DNA of 54,698 nucleotides, taken from contig JAIXOO010000413.1 of NCBI GenBank assembly GCA_027486765.1, positions 1 to 54,698 on the forward strand, written 5' to 3'. Made by a program: the position numbers and the translations under genes. Below the pieces are notes generated by a model that made no database searches, was not told the origin of the DNA, and saw nothing but the letters and a program-made list of their open reading frames with translations. The stretch comes from Saprospiraceae bacterium. GTDB lineage: Bacteria; Bacteroidota; Bacteroidia; Chitinophagales; Saprospiraceae. This document shows, piece by piece, positions 34,153-42,139 of this stretch (position 1 is the first letter of the stretch; each line of letters starts with the position of its first letter).

Positions 34153-35667
34153 ATGAACAATACTTTACGCCAGAAAACTACATTGCTAGCCCTGATGCTA
34201 TTCTTTTGGGGAGGAGCACCACCTGCCAAAGCTGAAGCGTATTTCAGCTACAACAGTTCCGTCAAACAAGCCTACCAAAAGGCGGTGGCCTTGCGGCTGG
34301 ATGAAGCTGCGGCCATCTTAACCAAACTCAAGGTTCAAGACCCCCAAAACCTTGCCGTTTATCACATCGAAAATTACCTCGATTTTTTTCGCCTCTACAT
34401 CAATGAGGATGTAGAAGAATACAACCGCCTCAAAAAACACCTCGATCTGCGTCTGGATAAAATCAAAGCAGGTGACCCCAAATCACCTTATTACCTCTAT
34501 GCCCAAGGCGACATTTTTTTGCAATGGTCTTTGGTGAAGCTCAAATTTGGCGACTTTATGGGGGCTTTCTCCAACGCGGGTAAAGCTTTTCGTTTGTTGA
34601 AAAAAAACCAGGAGAAGTTCCCCAATTTCATGCCCAACTACAAAGATTTGGGGCTTTTGCACGCGCTGGTCGGCACCATCCCCGACAATTATCAGTGGGG
34701 GGTGAAATTACTGGGGGGGATGCAGGGCTCGATTGCCCAAGGCAAAGCCGAATTGGAAAAAGTGATGCGCTACGCCCGGCAAAACGAGTTTATGTTCGCC
34801 GATGAAACGGTGGTGTACTACGCCTTCCTGGTTTTGCACCTGGAAAACGATGCCGAAGAAGCCTGGAAAACATTGCAGCACCAAAATCTGGACGTAGCCA
34901 AAAATCCACTGCATTGCTTCCTCAAATCCAGCGTGGCCCTACGTAGCGGCCACAACACCGAGGCGATAGAGATGTTGAGCCAATACCACAAAACGGCAGG
35001 TGCCCTGGATTTTCCAGCATTGGAATTTCAGTTGGGTTTGGCCAAATTGCGCCACCTGGACAGCGATGCCGCGCCTCATTTTTTGAATTTCCTCAGCCGC
35101 TTCCGTGGCCGCAACAACATCAAAGAAGCTTACCAAAAATTGGCCTGGTCGGAATTGATCAAAGGCAATACTGCGGGCTACAAACGCTACTTACAACTGT
35201 GTACCCAAAAAGGAGTAGCTGATTTTGGTTCGGATAAAAATGCCCAGGAAGAAGCCCAAAGCAATACAATTCCAGACCCAACCCTGGTCAAAGCACGCCT
35301 GCTTTTTGATGGTGGCTACTACCCAAAAGCGCATGAGCTTTTGACGGAAAAAGAAAATTACCGCTGGCCCACTCAAGCCACGCAACTAGAATACACCTAC
35401 CGCTTGGGCAGGGTACTGCATGGCCTGGAACGCTGGGATGATGCCCTGGTGCTTTACCGCCAAACCATCACAAATGGCCGAGAGTCCACCTATTATTATG
35501 CTTGTAACGCGGCTTTACAGGCCGGACTGATTTGTGAGCTGCGCAAAGACTATCCTCAAGCCCGACGTTTCTTCCAACTCTGTACTGAAATGCGGCCCAG
35601 TGATTACCGAACGAGTTTGCATCAGGCGGCGAAGGCAGGAATGGGGAGAGTGAAAAATGAAAAATGA
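34153..35667 (+). CDS. TPR-containing exported protein
   Basis: A 504-residue protein with a signal peptide (MNNTLRQKTTLLALMLFFWGGAPPAKAEA) and helical repeats of TPR character through most of its length. Examples are YQKAVALRLDEAAAILTKLK, FGDFMGAFSNAGKAFRLLKK and ERWDDALVLYRQTITNGRES. Proteins of this kind scaffold assemblies in the periplasm or at the outer membrane. The last residues VKNEK and the TGA stop are encoded inside the first heptamers of repeat H, so the repeat created the present C-terminus. A TATCTTCG at 34129-34136 is one base off the -7 consensus and could be the promoter. Confidence 0.85.
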   Translation: MNNTLRQKTTLLALMLFFWGGAPPAKAEAYFSYNSSVKQAYQKAVALRLDEAAAILTKLKVQDPQNLAVYHIENYLDFFRLYINEDVEEYNRLKKHLDLRLDKIKAGDPKSPYYLYAQGDIFLQWSLVKLKFGDFMGAFSNAGKAFRLLKKNQEKFPNFMPNYKDLGLLHALVGTIPDNYQWGVKLLGGMQGSIAQGKAELEKVMRYARQNEFMFADETVVYYAFLVLHLENDAEEAWKTLQHQNLDVAKNPLHCFLKSSVALRSGHNTEAIEMLSQYHKTAGALDFPALEFQLGLAKLRHLDSDAAPHFLNFLSRFRGRNNIKEAYQKLAWSELIKGNTAGYKRYLQLCTQKGVADFGSDKNAQEEAQSNTIPDPTLVKARLLFDGGYYPKAHELLTEKENYRWPTQATQLEYTYRLGRVLHGLERWDDALVLYRQTITNGRESTYYYACNAALQAGLICELRKDYPQARRFFQLCTEMRPSDYRTSLHQAAKAGMGRVKNEK

Positions 35668-35768
35668 AAAATGAAAAATGAAAAATGAAAAAAAATACAT
35701 TAAACGTTGAAAACCAAATTATTTGCCTGTTTTTCGTTTTTCGTTTTTCATTTTTCATTTTTCATTTT
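35651..35768. repeat. Word-iterated inverted repeat H (AAAAATG heptamers)
   Basis: The left arm has five TGAAAAA heptamers. The right arm is a run of TTTTTCA and TTTTTCG heptamers, that is, the complement with an ATG to ACG variant. No GGCTRCC core is present. It provides the stop and last codons of the TPR gene and directly abuts the TAG stop (35769-35771) of the CoA-transferase gene. Confidence 0.85.
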
Positions 35769-37058
35769 CTAGATTCTTATCTTCCAAATCTCAAAAGTCT
35801 CCCTTATCAATTGCTCCCGATGATCCGGGTGGGCGATACCAATCATGGCTTTGGCCCTTTCCTGAATGCTTTTGCCCCACATTTCTGCTACACCGTATTC
35901 CGTAACGATGTAGTGCACGTGGGCGCGAGTCGTGACAACGCCCGCTCCTGGCTTGAGCATGGAGGTGATGCGGCTAATGCCTTTGTTGGTCATGGCGGGC
36001 AGGGCGATGATGGGTTTGCCCCCTTTGGAGAGTGCAGCACCCCGAATAAAGTCCATTTGCCCCCCTACCCCTGAAAAGATCCGACTACCAATCGAGTCCG
36101 CACAAACCTGTCCGGTAATGTCCACTTCAATGGCGCTGTTGATGGCGGTGGCCTTAGGGTTTTTACGGATGATGGAGGTGTCGTTGACATATTCTATATC
36201 CAACACCCTTACGAGCGGGTTGTCATCAACAAAGTCGTAGAGTTTTTGAGAGCCGATTAAAAAACCAGTGACCAGGTGTCCACGGTGTTTGGCCTTGTGT
36301 TCGTTCGTAATGATGCCCTTTTCCACCAGAGGAATAATTCCATCGGAGAACATTTCAGTATGAATGCCCAATTCGCGGTGGTTGGTCATGGCGGCCAGGG
36401 CGGCGTTGGGAATGGCACCGATGCCCATTTGCAGGGTGGCACCATTCTCTACCAGGCTAGCGACATTTTCCCCGATACGGCGTTCAATTTCGTCGGGTTC
36501 AGGAATAATGTGTGTCGGCAAAGAGTAGTTGACTTCAATGACTTTGTCAAAGCGGCTGATGTGGATGTTGCCGTCACCCTGGGTGCGGGGCATCCGCGGG
36601 TTGATTTCGGCAATCAAAACCTTGGCCGTTTCAGCAGCAGCCAGCGAGGTATCAACCGATACACCCAAGGTCACGTAACCGTGGGCATCGGGCGGTGAAA
36701 CGTGCAGAATGGCTACATCCAGCGGAATGGCGCCGCGCCGAAACAAACGGGGAACGTCGCTCAAAAAAACCGGAACAAAATCCGCCCGACCTGCTTGCAC
36801 TGCCTCGCGCATATTGGCCCCCGTAAAAAGGCTATAGACGTGAAAGCTGTCCCGGTATTGCTCTTCAGCATAGGGCGCATGGCCTTCGGTATGCATCTGG
36901 TAAATTTGAACTCCACGCAGTTCGTCGCCGCGTTCGGCCAAGGCTTTGACCAATACTTGTGGTGCAGCTGCGCCTGTGTGGATGAATACTTTATCCCCTG
37001 AACGAATGACTGAAACGGCTTCATGGGGTGTGACGGGTGAATAAGATTTAGAGCTCAT
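35769..37058 (-). CDS. Acetyl-CoA hydrolase/transferase family CoA-transferase
   Basis: A 429-residue cytoplasmic enzyme of the 4-hydroxybutyrate/acetate CoA-transferase family. Catalytic Glu235 lies in GIHTEMFSDG, and the family blocks GIGAIPNAAL, FSGVGGQMDFIRGA and VVTTRAHVHYIVTEYGVAEM are all present. It moves CoA between acyl-CoA and a free acid, typically acetate, succinate or 4-hydroxybutyrate; the substrate is not decided here. The length is normal. Divergent overlapping promoters separate it from the 7TM gene at 37319. Confidence 0.93.
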   Translation of the reverse strand: MSSKSYSPVTPHEAVSVIRSGDKVFIHTGAAAPQVLVKALAERGDELRGVQIYQMHTEGHAPYAEEQYRDSFHVYSLFTGANMREAVQAGRADFVPVFLSDVPRLFRRGAIPLDVAILHVSPPDAHGYVTLGVSVDTSLAAAETAKVLIAEINPRMPRTQGDGNIHISRFDKVIEVNYSLPTHIIPEPDEIERRIGENVASLVENGATLQMGIGAIPNAALAAMTNHRELGIHTEMFSDGIIPLVEKGIITNEHKAKHRGHLVTGFLIGSQKLYDFVDDNPLVRVLDIEYVNDTSIIRKNPKATAINSAIEVDITGQVCADSIGSRIFSGVGGQMDFIRGAALSKGGKPIIALPAMTNKGISRITSMLKPGAGVVTTRAHVHYIVTEYGVAEMWGKSIQERAKAMIGIAHPDHREQLIRETFEIWKIRI

Positions 37059-37127
37059 GGCTATGACTACTTTGTTTAGGGTTCAAAATAAGGGGGCATT
37101 TTTGGCCCCGTGAATGAGTTTTCTCTC

Positions 37128-37159
37128 CAAAGTTAAATGACTTTTGCAAAGGGTGCAAA
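37128..37159 (-). promoter_or_regulatory. CoA-transferase promoter
   Basis: On the minus strand TTTG (37159-37156), 20 bases, TAACTTTG (37135-37128), a full consensus match. The predicted start near 37121 gives a leader of about 60 bases. It overlaps the + strand promoter at 37143-37174. Confidence 0.6.
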
Positions 37160-37174
37160 AAGGCAATACCTTTG
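37143..37174 (+). promoter_or_regulatory. Promoter of the 7TM protein gene
   Basis: TTTG (37143-37146), 20 bases, TACCTTTG (37167-37174): a full consensus match. Transcription would start at about 37180, exactly where repeat D begins, so the leader RNA is almost entirely the repeat hairpin. Confidence 0.6.
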
Positions 37175-37180
37175 GGAAAA

Positions 37181-37310
37181 GTTGAGGGAGGTTGAGATGG
37201 TTGAGAAGGTTTAGGGAGGTTTAGGCTGCCGCAGCGATTTTGACAATGCCATTGTCTAAGTTGCTGCGGCAGCCTAAACCTCCCTAAACCTCTCTAAACC
37301 TCCCTAAACC
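37181..37310. repeat. Word-iterated inverted repeat D (GGCTGCCGC core) in a mRNA leader
   Basis: Left arm GTTGAGGGAG-GTTGAGATG-GTTGAGAAG-GTTTAGGGAG-GTTTAG, core GGCTGCCGCAGCGA. The right arm consists of CTAAACC words. It fills the space between the promoter at 37143-37174 and the ATG at 37319 (9-base gap). Confidence 0.9.
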
Positions 37311-37318
37311 CTTACCAT

Positions 37319-38134
37319 ATGAATCAATTGCATTATATGGAATTTTCCAATTACCTTCCTTTGCCCCTTCGCGGGGAACATTCCATCTTTTACTACCTCT
37401 TGCTGGCAGTATTGGCAGCACAGGTCATTTATTCCCTGGGGATTGGGGTATTATTTTTTGGAAAAAGTTCGGGCGAAAAACGCTCCAACGCCTGTTATGG
37501 CCTATTGCTCATCACCTTTGCCCTCACGCTGCTGCATTATTGGCTGGTGTTGGCGGGTATTTATGAGCGTTATCCAAGTTTGTATTTTATACCCATTTAT
37601 TCCACGCTTAGTTTGCCCACTTTGCTGTTTTATCATGTCAAGTTACGCATGTATCCACAGTACCAACTGCGCCGCAGCGATTTGAAGCACTTCATTCTAC
37701 CCATCGGGCAATTCGTTTTTTTTGTGTTCATGTTTTTTTCCTCGATGGATTTTAAAGCTGATTACGGGCGACAGTTTTTCAACCCTTTTTACGGGGCGTT
37801 GGAGCAAGGTTTGTTTTTGAGTCTCTTTTTTGCCTATCTCTTTTTTGCCCGCCGCTACGTGGTGCAAAAGCGGAACAGCCTGCGCGATAAATCGGAGTTG
37901 CGCAAGGTGCTTTATGCCCGAAAGTTATTGCAGGTGCTGTTTTACCTGTTTTGCATCCATACTTTTTTCGTCCTCAGCGATTTCATCAGTTACCAATTTT
38001 GGGACCTCAATTTGCGCTCGGTGAAGATTTTTGCTGCTCTGGGCATCCTTTCTTTTGCGGCCATCCTTTTTTGGTTGGGCATCTATGGGTTCCAGATTTT
38101 GTTGTGGGGTCGGAAAGTGCTGAATGAAGGATAG
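37319..38134 (+). CDS. Seven-helix membrane protein, sensor-like, lacking an output domain
   Basis: A 271-residue protein with about seven membrane helices (YYLLLAVLAAQVIYSLGIGV, LLLITFALTLLHYWLVLAGI and others). The block LLFYHVKLRMYPQYQLRRSD followed by LKHFILPIGQF recalls the 7TM input half of Bacteroidota AraC- and LytTR-type membrane regulators. No helix-turn-helix or LytTR domain follows; the protein ends at VLNEG. An ancestral regulator may have lost its output, or it signals through another protein. The leader contains repeat D, so translation may be structure-controlled. ATG 37337 is an alternative start. Confidence 0.72.
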   Translation: MNQLHYMEFSNYLPLPLRGEHSIFYYLLLAVLAAQVIYSLGIGVLFFGKSSGEKRSNACYGLLLITFALTLLHYWLVLAGIYERYPSLYFIPIYSTLSLPTLLFYHVKLRMYPQYQLRRSDLKHFILPIGQFVFFVFMFFSSMDFKADYGRQFFNPFYGALEQGLFLSLFFAYLFFARRYVVQKRNSLRDKSELRKVLYARKLLQVLFYLFCIHTFFVLSDFISYQFWDLNLRSVKIFAALGILSFAAILFWLGIYGFQILLWGRKVLNEG

Positions 38135-38138
38135 TTTT

Positions 38139-38204
38139 GAATGACGAATGACGAATAAGGGGCTGCCCTAAAATTCGTCACTCGTCATTCCTTCATTCGT
38201 CATT
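38139..38204. repeat. Word-iterated inverted repeat G (GAATGAC heptamers, truncated core)
   Basis: Left arm GAATGAC-GAATGAC-GAATAAG, the core shortened to GGGCTGCCC, right arm TTCGTCACTCGTCATTCC plus further units, so the right arm is longer. It starts 4 bases after the stop of the 7TM gene. Confidence 0.75.
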
Positions 38205-38243
38205 TTTCCCTACCTTCCCACCTCGCTCAAAACTAGATAAATC

Positions 38244-39875
38244 ATGATTCACCGTAGCCTGAGTATTTTACTGAGTGGCCTGCTGGTTACCGCTTGCTGG
38301 GGCCAAAGCAGTTTGCCCAAACACTTGAAAAAACCACTGGATAAAGTATCCGCTGAAGCCCTCAAAAGCCACATCGCCTACCTGGCCGACAACCGCATGA
38401 AAGGCCGCCTACCGGGCACCCCCGAATTTGACCTGGCTGGCCAATACGTGGAAGCTGAATTCAAAAAACTGGGCATGGAACCCGCTGGCGAAAATGGTAC
38501 CTACCGCCAAAAAGTAGTCATCCGCACCGCCAAAACCATACCCGAGCAAAATAGCATCCATTACCATTCCTCCACCCAACACCTGGATCTGGAATACGGC
38601 AAGGACTACACCGTACAAGCCGACTTCAACGTAGCCCGCAACCAGATCGAAGCACCCCTGGTTTTTGCTGGCTATGGCATTTCTGCCCCCAAACTCAAGC
38701 ACGATGACTATGCAGGCCTCGATGTAAAAGGTAAAATTGTGATTCTGCTCAGTCGGGTGCCAGAAAACAAGTTTGGTAGCACTGAAACTGCCCACTTGGC
38801 CACCACCCGCGCCAAAGTCGACATGGCTTTCAAGCAAGGTGCGGTGGGTGTTTTTGTCCTTCCTTCGCCTACGGTAGGTGGCCCGCAAGGTGGCCCTGGA
38901 TCGGTGCGTGGGGTCGTATTGCCCAATGGAAAAGCCGAAGGCCGGGGTGTCAATCCTTACGCTTCCATCAAAGTGGTTGGGACTTTGACCTGGACGGGTT
39001 TGGGTAAAATAATGGGCAAACCCGAACTCAGTAGCCGTGAATTGGCTGCGTTGTTGTATAACCCCAGCGCTCCAGTAGTCATTCCCGGCACGGCCCGCAT
39101 CCAAACGGGTACGGTGTACGAGCACCTGGAAAGTTTCAACGTAGTGGGCAAAATTCCGGGTTCCGATCCGGTGCTCAAGGACGAATATGTGGTGCATACC
39201 GCCCACCTCGACCACGTCGGGATTGGCCGTCCGGTCAATGGCGATTCCATTTACAACGGTGCACACGACAATGCCTCAGGAGTAGCGAGTTTGCTGGAAA
39301 TTGCGAAAACCTACCAAAGCCTGAAAAAAGAACGCCCCAAACGTTCGGTGCTGATTGTAATGGTAACGGGCGAAGAAATGGGCCTGCTGGGCTCCACCTA
39401 TTTTGCCAACAACCCTACCGTGCCCAAAGAAAAAATTGTCGCAGATGTCAATACGGATATGCCCACCATCCTGGCACCGCTCTTAGGCGTAGTGCCCCTT
39501 GGCGCCGAGCACTCCACCCTGATGGCTACGGTGCAACAAGCTGCGGGCTACCTGGGCCTCGAGGTGATGCAGGATCACATGCCAACTGAAGTACGTTTTG
39601 TGCGCAGCGACCAATACAGCTTTGTCCTGCAAGGCATTCCCGCGCTGCACATCAAGTATGGCCTCAAAACCAGCGACCCCAATTTTGACCTGGATGGTTT
39701 GATCAAGGATTTTACCAAAAACAACTACCACAAACCTTCGGATGAACTCAATGGGTCTTTCAATTTTGAAGCGGGCCGTACCTACGTCAAACTCAATTTT
39801 TTGATCAGTTATCTGGTAGCCAATGCTGCGGAGCGCCCGACTTGGAAGCCGGAAAGTATTTTTGCCACCAATTAA
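38244..39875 (+). CDS. Exported M28-family zinc aminopeptidase with PA domain
   Basis: A 543-residue protein with a signal peptide (MIHRSLSILLSGLLVTACWGQ). The cysteine in TACWG might permit lipidation but the box is poor. A PA-type insert lies at about 130-240 (YAGLDVKGKIVILLSRVPEN). The M28 metal site is His321 (TAHLDH), Asp342 (GAHDNASG), Glu377-Glu378 (VTGEEMGL, base and ligand), Asp in VADVNTDMP and a late His. It cleaves N-terminal residues from peptides in the periplasm or outside. The length fits the PA-containing subgroup. The stop lies 10 bases before the composite repeat at 39886. Confidence 0.92.
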   Translation: MIHRSLSILLSGLLVTACWGQSSLPKHLKKPLDKVSAEALKSHIAYLADNRMKGRLPGTPEFDLAGQYVEAEFKKLGMEPAGENGTYRQKVVIRTAKTIPEQNSIHYHSSTQHLDLEYGKDYTVQADFNVARNQIEAPLVFAGYGISAPKLKHDDYAGLDVKGKIVILLSRVPENKFGSTETAHLATTRAKVDMAFKQGAVGVFVLPSPTVGGPQGGPGSVRGVVLPNGKAEGRGVNPYASIKVVGTLTWTGLGKIMGKPELSSRELAALLYNPSAPVVIPGTARIQTGTVYEHLESFNVVGKIPGSDPVLKDEYVVHTAHLDHVGIGRPVNGDSIYNGAHDNASGVASLLEIAKTYQSLKKERPKRSVLIVMVTGEEMGLLGSTYFANNPTVPKEKIVADVNTDMPTILAPLLGVVPLGAEHSTLMATVQQAAGYLGLEVMQDHMPTEVRFVRSDQYSFVLQGIPALHIKYGLKTSDPNFDLDGLIKDFTKNNYHKPSDELNGSFNFEAGRTYVKLNFLISYLVANAAERPTWKPESIFATN

Positions 39876-39885
39876 TCGCTATCCA

Positions 39886-40116
39886 TTAAAATAACGTGAA
39901 TTTTGAATCAATTGCATTGACAATGAATAATGTGCGACTTCTACGAAGTCGTAAAAAACTCATTTGCAACGAATTCTACAAATGTACGACTTCTACGAAG
40001 TCGATCTGATGACCTCGGAGAGGTCACACATTTGTAGAAAATGGGAATGGTTAAGATTTTACGACTTCGGAGAAGTCGCACATTTTGCGCAGTTAATTCG
40101 AAATTCACGTTAAAAT
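39886..40116. repeat. Large composite inverted repeat with nested REP hairpins
   Basis: Outer arms AATAACGTGAATTTTGAAT and its complement near 40098-40116 bracket smaller palindromes: GACTTCTACGAAGTC (twice), GACTTCGGAGAAGTC and GACCTCGGAGAGGTC. The left half matches the reverse complement of the right half over most of 230 bases. It fills the whole gap between the M28 gene and the serine hydrolase, ending 9 bases before the latter's ATG. Confidence 0.8.
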
Positions 40117-40125
40117 ATAGAAATC

Positions 40126-41652
40126 ATGAATAAAATCACCTTGCTGGTGCTGGTGCTTTTCCACACACTGATGGCCTTCGCCCAGGTGGATGTCACCGCT
40201 CTGGATCAATATTTTCAACAAGCCCAAAAAGACTGGAACGTGCCGGGATTGTCCATCGCGGTGGTAAAAGATGGCAAGGTCGTATTGGCCAAAGGCTACG
40301 GCGTTTTGGAAAAAGGGAAAACGACCAAAGCCGATGAAAACAGCCTGTATGCCATTGCTTCCAATACCAAAGCTTTCGTCTCTGCCTCCATTGGCATCCT
40401 GGTGGAAGAAGGGAAACTGAAGTGGGATGACCCGGTGCAAAAATACCTGCCCTACTTCGAACTGTATGATCCCTACGTGAGCAAACACGCCACCGTGCGT
40501 GACCTGCTTTGCCATCGGATGGGCTTGGGTACTTATAGTGGCGATGCCATTTGGTACAAAACGAATTACAGCGCGGAGGAAGTGGTCAAAAGAGTCAAAC
40601 ATCTACCCTCCGCTTATGAATTTCGCGCAGGTTACGGGTATACCAACCTGATGTTTATTGCCGCGGGTGAAGTGATTCGGGCAGCGAGTGGTCAGTCCTG
40701 GGATGTGTTCGTAAAAGAGCAGATCTTCAAACCCCTCGGAATGGAGCGTAGCCAAACGAGCACCAGCGCCCTGGGCAATCTGAGCAACGTAGCCATGCCA
40801 CACAAGAGCATCTACGGCCCCGCCGAACCCATTCCCTACGCGGGTTGGGACAATATGGGCGCCGCTGGGGGCATCATCTCCAGCGTGAGCGACATGGCCA
40901 AATGGATGAATTTGCAACTCAATCAAGGGAAATACGAAGGCAAAACCATCTTCAGCGCCCAAACGCAGGAGACCTTCTGGCGCATGCACAACAGTTTTCA
41001 GGTCTCCGCCGCGCAAAAGCAACGCTATTTCAAACGGCATTTTGCGGGTTATGCCCTGGGTTGGAACATCGCTGATTACGGCGGCAGAATGGTTCTCTCG
41101 CATGGGGGCGGCTACGACGGCATGTACTCCCAAGTGATGATGGTGCCTGAAGAGAAACTGGGCATTGTGGTGCTGACCAACAGCATGACTGGCATCAGCC
41201 CCAACCTTTGTCAATACGTAGTGGATCGTTACCTGAACTTGCCCCTGAAAGACTGGAGCAAGGAAGGTGTTCCCGGTGAATTGCAATACCAGGCCGAGCG
41301 CCGCCAAATGGTAGCAATCCGCAAAGCGGCACAGGTCAAAAACACGACGCCAGGTTTACCCGCCAGCGCCCTGGTCGGCCAATACCACGACCCATTGTAC
41401 GGAACGCTGGAAGTGAAGCTTGGGGCCAATCAACAGCTGGAATTACACTTCCCGCACGGGCCTCAACTGGATGCCACGCTCAGCCATTGGCACTACGATA
41501 CCTACGAGATCAAATGGAAGCAGAACCACGCTTGGTATGACTTTGGCACGCTACAATTTGTGACGGACAACAACCGGAAAGTGGTGGGGATTGAATTTGA
41601 TGTGCCGAATGAGGATATCTTTTTTGAGGAGATTCATGCGAAAAGACTGTAG
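40126..41652 (+). CDS. Exported serine hydrolase, beta-lactamase (class C/PBP4*) family
   Basis: A 508-residue protein with a signal peptide (MNKITLLVLVLFHTLMAFAQ). Active-site motifs are Ser79-N-T-Lys82 (IASNTKAF), Tyr172-T-N (GYTN) and His326-G-G (LSHGGGYDG), all where class C-type hydrolases have SxxK, YxN and HxG/KTG. The C-terminal 120 residues form the lipocalin-like DUF3471-type extension (LVGQYHDPLYGTLEVKLGAN). Members act as peptidases or esterases; resistance to antibiotics is not implied. The TAG stop is provided by the edge of the REP-like element at 41649. Confidence 0.92.
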   Translation: MNKITLLVLVLFHTLMAFAQVDVTALDQYFQQAQKDWNVPGLSIAVVKDGKVVLAKGYGVLEKGKTTKADENSLYAIASNTKAFVSASIGILVEEGKLKWDDPVQKYLPYFELYDPYVSKHATVRDLLCHRMGLGTYSGDAIWYKTNYSAEEVVKRVKHLPSAYEFRAGYGYTNLMFIAAGEVIRAASGQSWDVFVKEQIFKPLGMERSQTSTSALGNLSNVAMPHKSIYGPAEPIPYAGWDNMGAAGGIISSVSDMAKWMNLQLNQGKYEGKTIFSAQTQETFWRMHNSFQVSAAQKQRYFKRHFAGYALGWNIADYGGRMVLSHGGGYDGMYSQVMMVPEEKLGIVVLTNSMTGISPNLCQYVVDRYLNLPLKDWSKEGVPGELQYQAERRQMVAIRKAAQVKNTTPGLPASALVGQYHDPLYGTLEVKLGANQQLELHFPHGPQLDATLSHWHYDTYEIKWKQNHAWYDFGTLQFVTDNNRKVVGIEFDVPNEDIFFEEIHAKRL

Positions 41653-41750
41653 GGGCAACCCTTGCGGTTGCCCTTTTTCAACATGGGCAACCCTTGCGGT
41701 TGCCCATCATCGAACATGGGCGACCGCAAGGGTCGCCCCTACGGTTGCCC
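41649..41750. repeat. REP-like cluster (GTAGGGGC type) between serine hydrolase and GlsB-like gene
   Basis: GTAGGGGCAACC followed by three alternating hairpins, including two GGGCAACCC/GGTTGCCC units and GGGCGACC/GGTCGCCC, ending GCCCCTAC. The first bases form the TAG stop of the upstream gene (41650-41652), the same arrangement as at 14976. Confidence 0.8.
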
Positions 41751-41756
41751 ATCCGA

Positions 41757-42017
41757 TTATCGTCCTCGGCCTCCTCTTAACAACCCTGCCACAAAAAGCA
41801 GCACAACTGCCCCGATGACCGATTGGATGATGGTATTCACAGTAGCGCTACCGACGTTCAGGGAAATGTTGAGCACCCCGAATAGCCAGTCGCCAACAAA
41901 AGAGCCGACAATACCCAGGATGATGTTCCACAAAAGGCCAAAGCCGCCGCCTTTCATGATTTGGCCAGCGAGCCAGCCGGATACCGCACCGATGATGAGA
42001 ATGTAGATAAGAGACAT
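41757..42017 (-). CDS. GlsB/YeaQ/YmgE-family small membrane protein
   Basis: An 86-residue protein with about three membrane helices: MSLIYILIIGAVSGWLAGQI, LWNIILGIVGSFVGDWLFGV and IIQSVIGAVVLLFVAGLLRG. The glycine-rich pattern GWLAGQIMKGGGFGLLWN is the family signature. Proteins of this type sit in the inner membrane and are stress-induced in other bacteria; the mechanism is unknown. It ends GGRGR, converging on the serine hydrolase across the REP-like cluster. Confidence 0.92.
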   Translation of the reverse strand: MSLIYILIIGAVSGWLAGQIMKGGGFGLLWNIILGIVGSFVGDWLFGVLNISLNVGSATVNTIIQSVIGAVVLLFVAGLLRGGRGR

Positions 42018-42139
42018 AAGGAATAGGTATTTTGGTGAACGAATGATCTGTACAAGATACAGGCAAAATTATTAAAAATGCAATAACAAATTGTTTTTGA
42101 TTTTTTTATTTCGACACTTGCTTTCATTTCAAATATTTA

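Noticed and set aside
39900-40090. Repeated GACTTCTACGAAGTC units resembling a CRISPR array
   Set aside because: There are only a few units, the spacing is irregular, each unit is itself a palindrome, and the whole is a larger inverted repeat; no cas genes are near.
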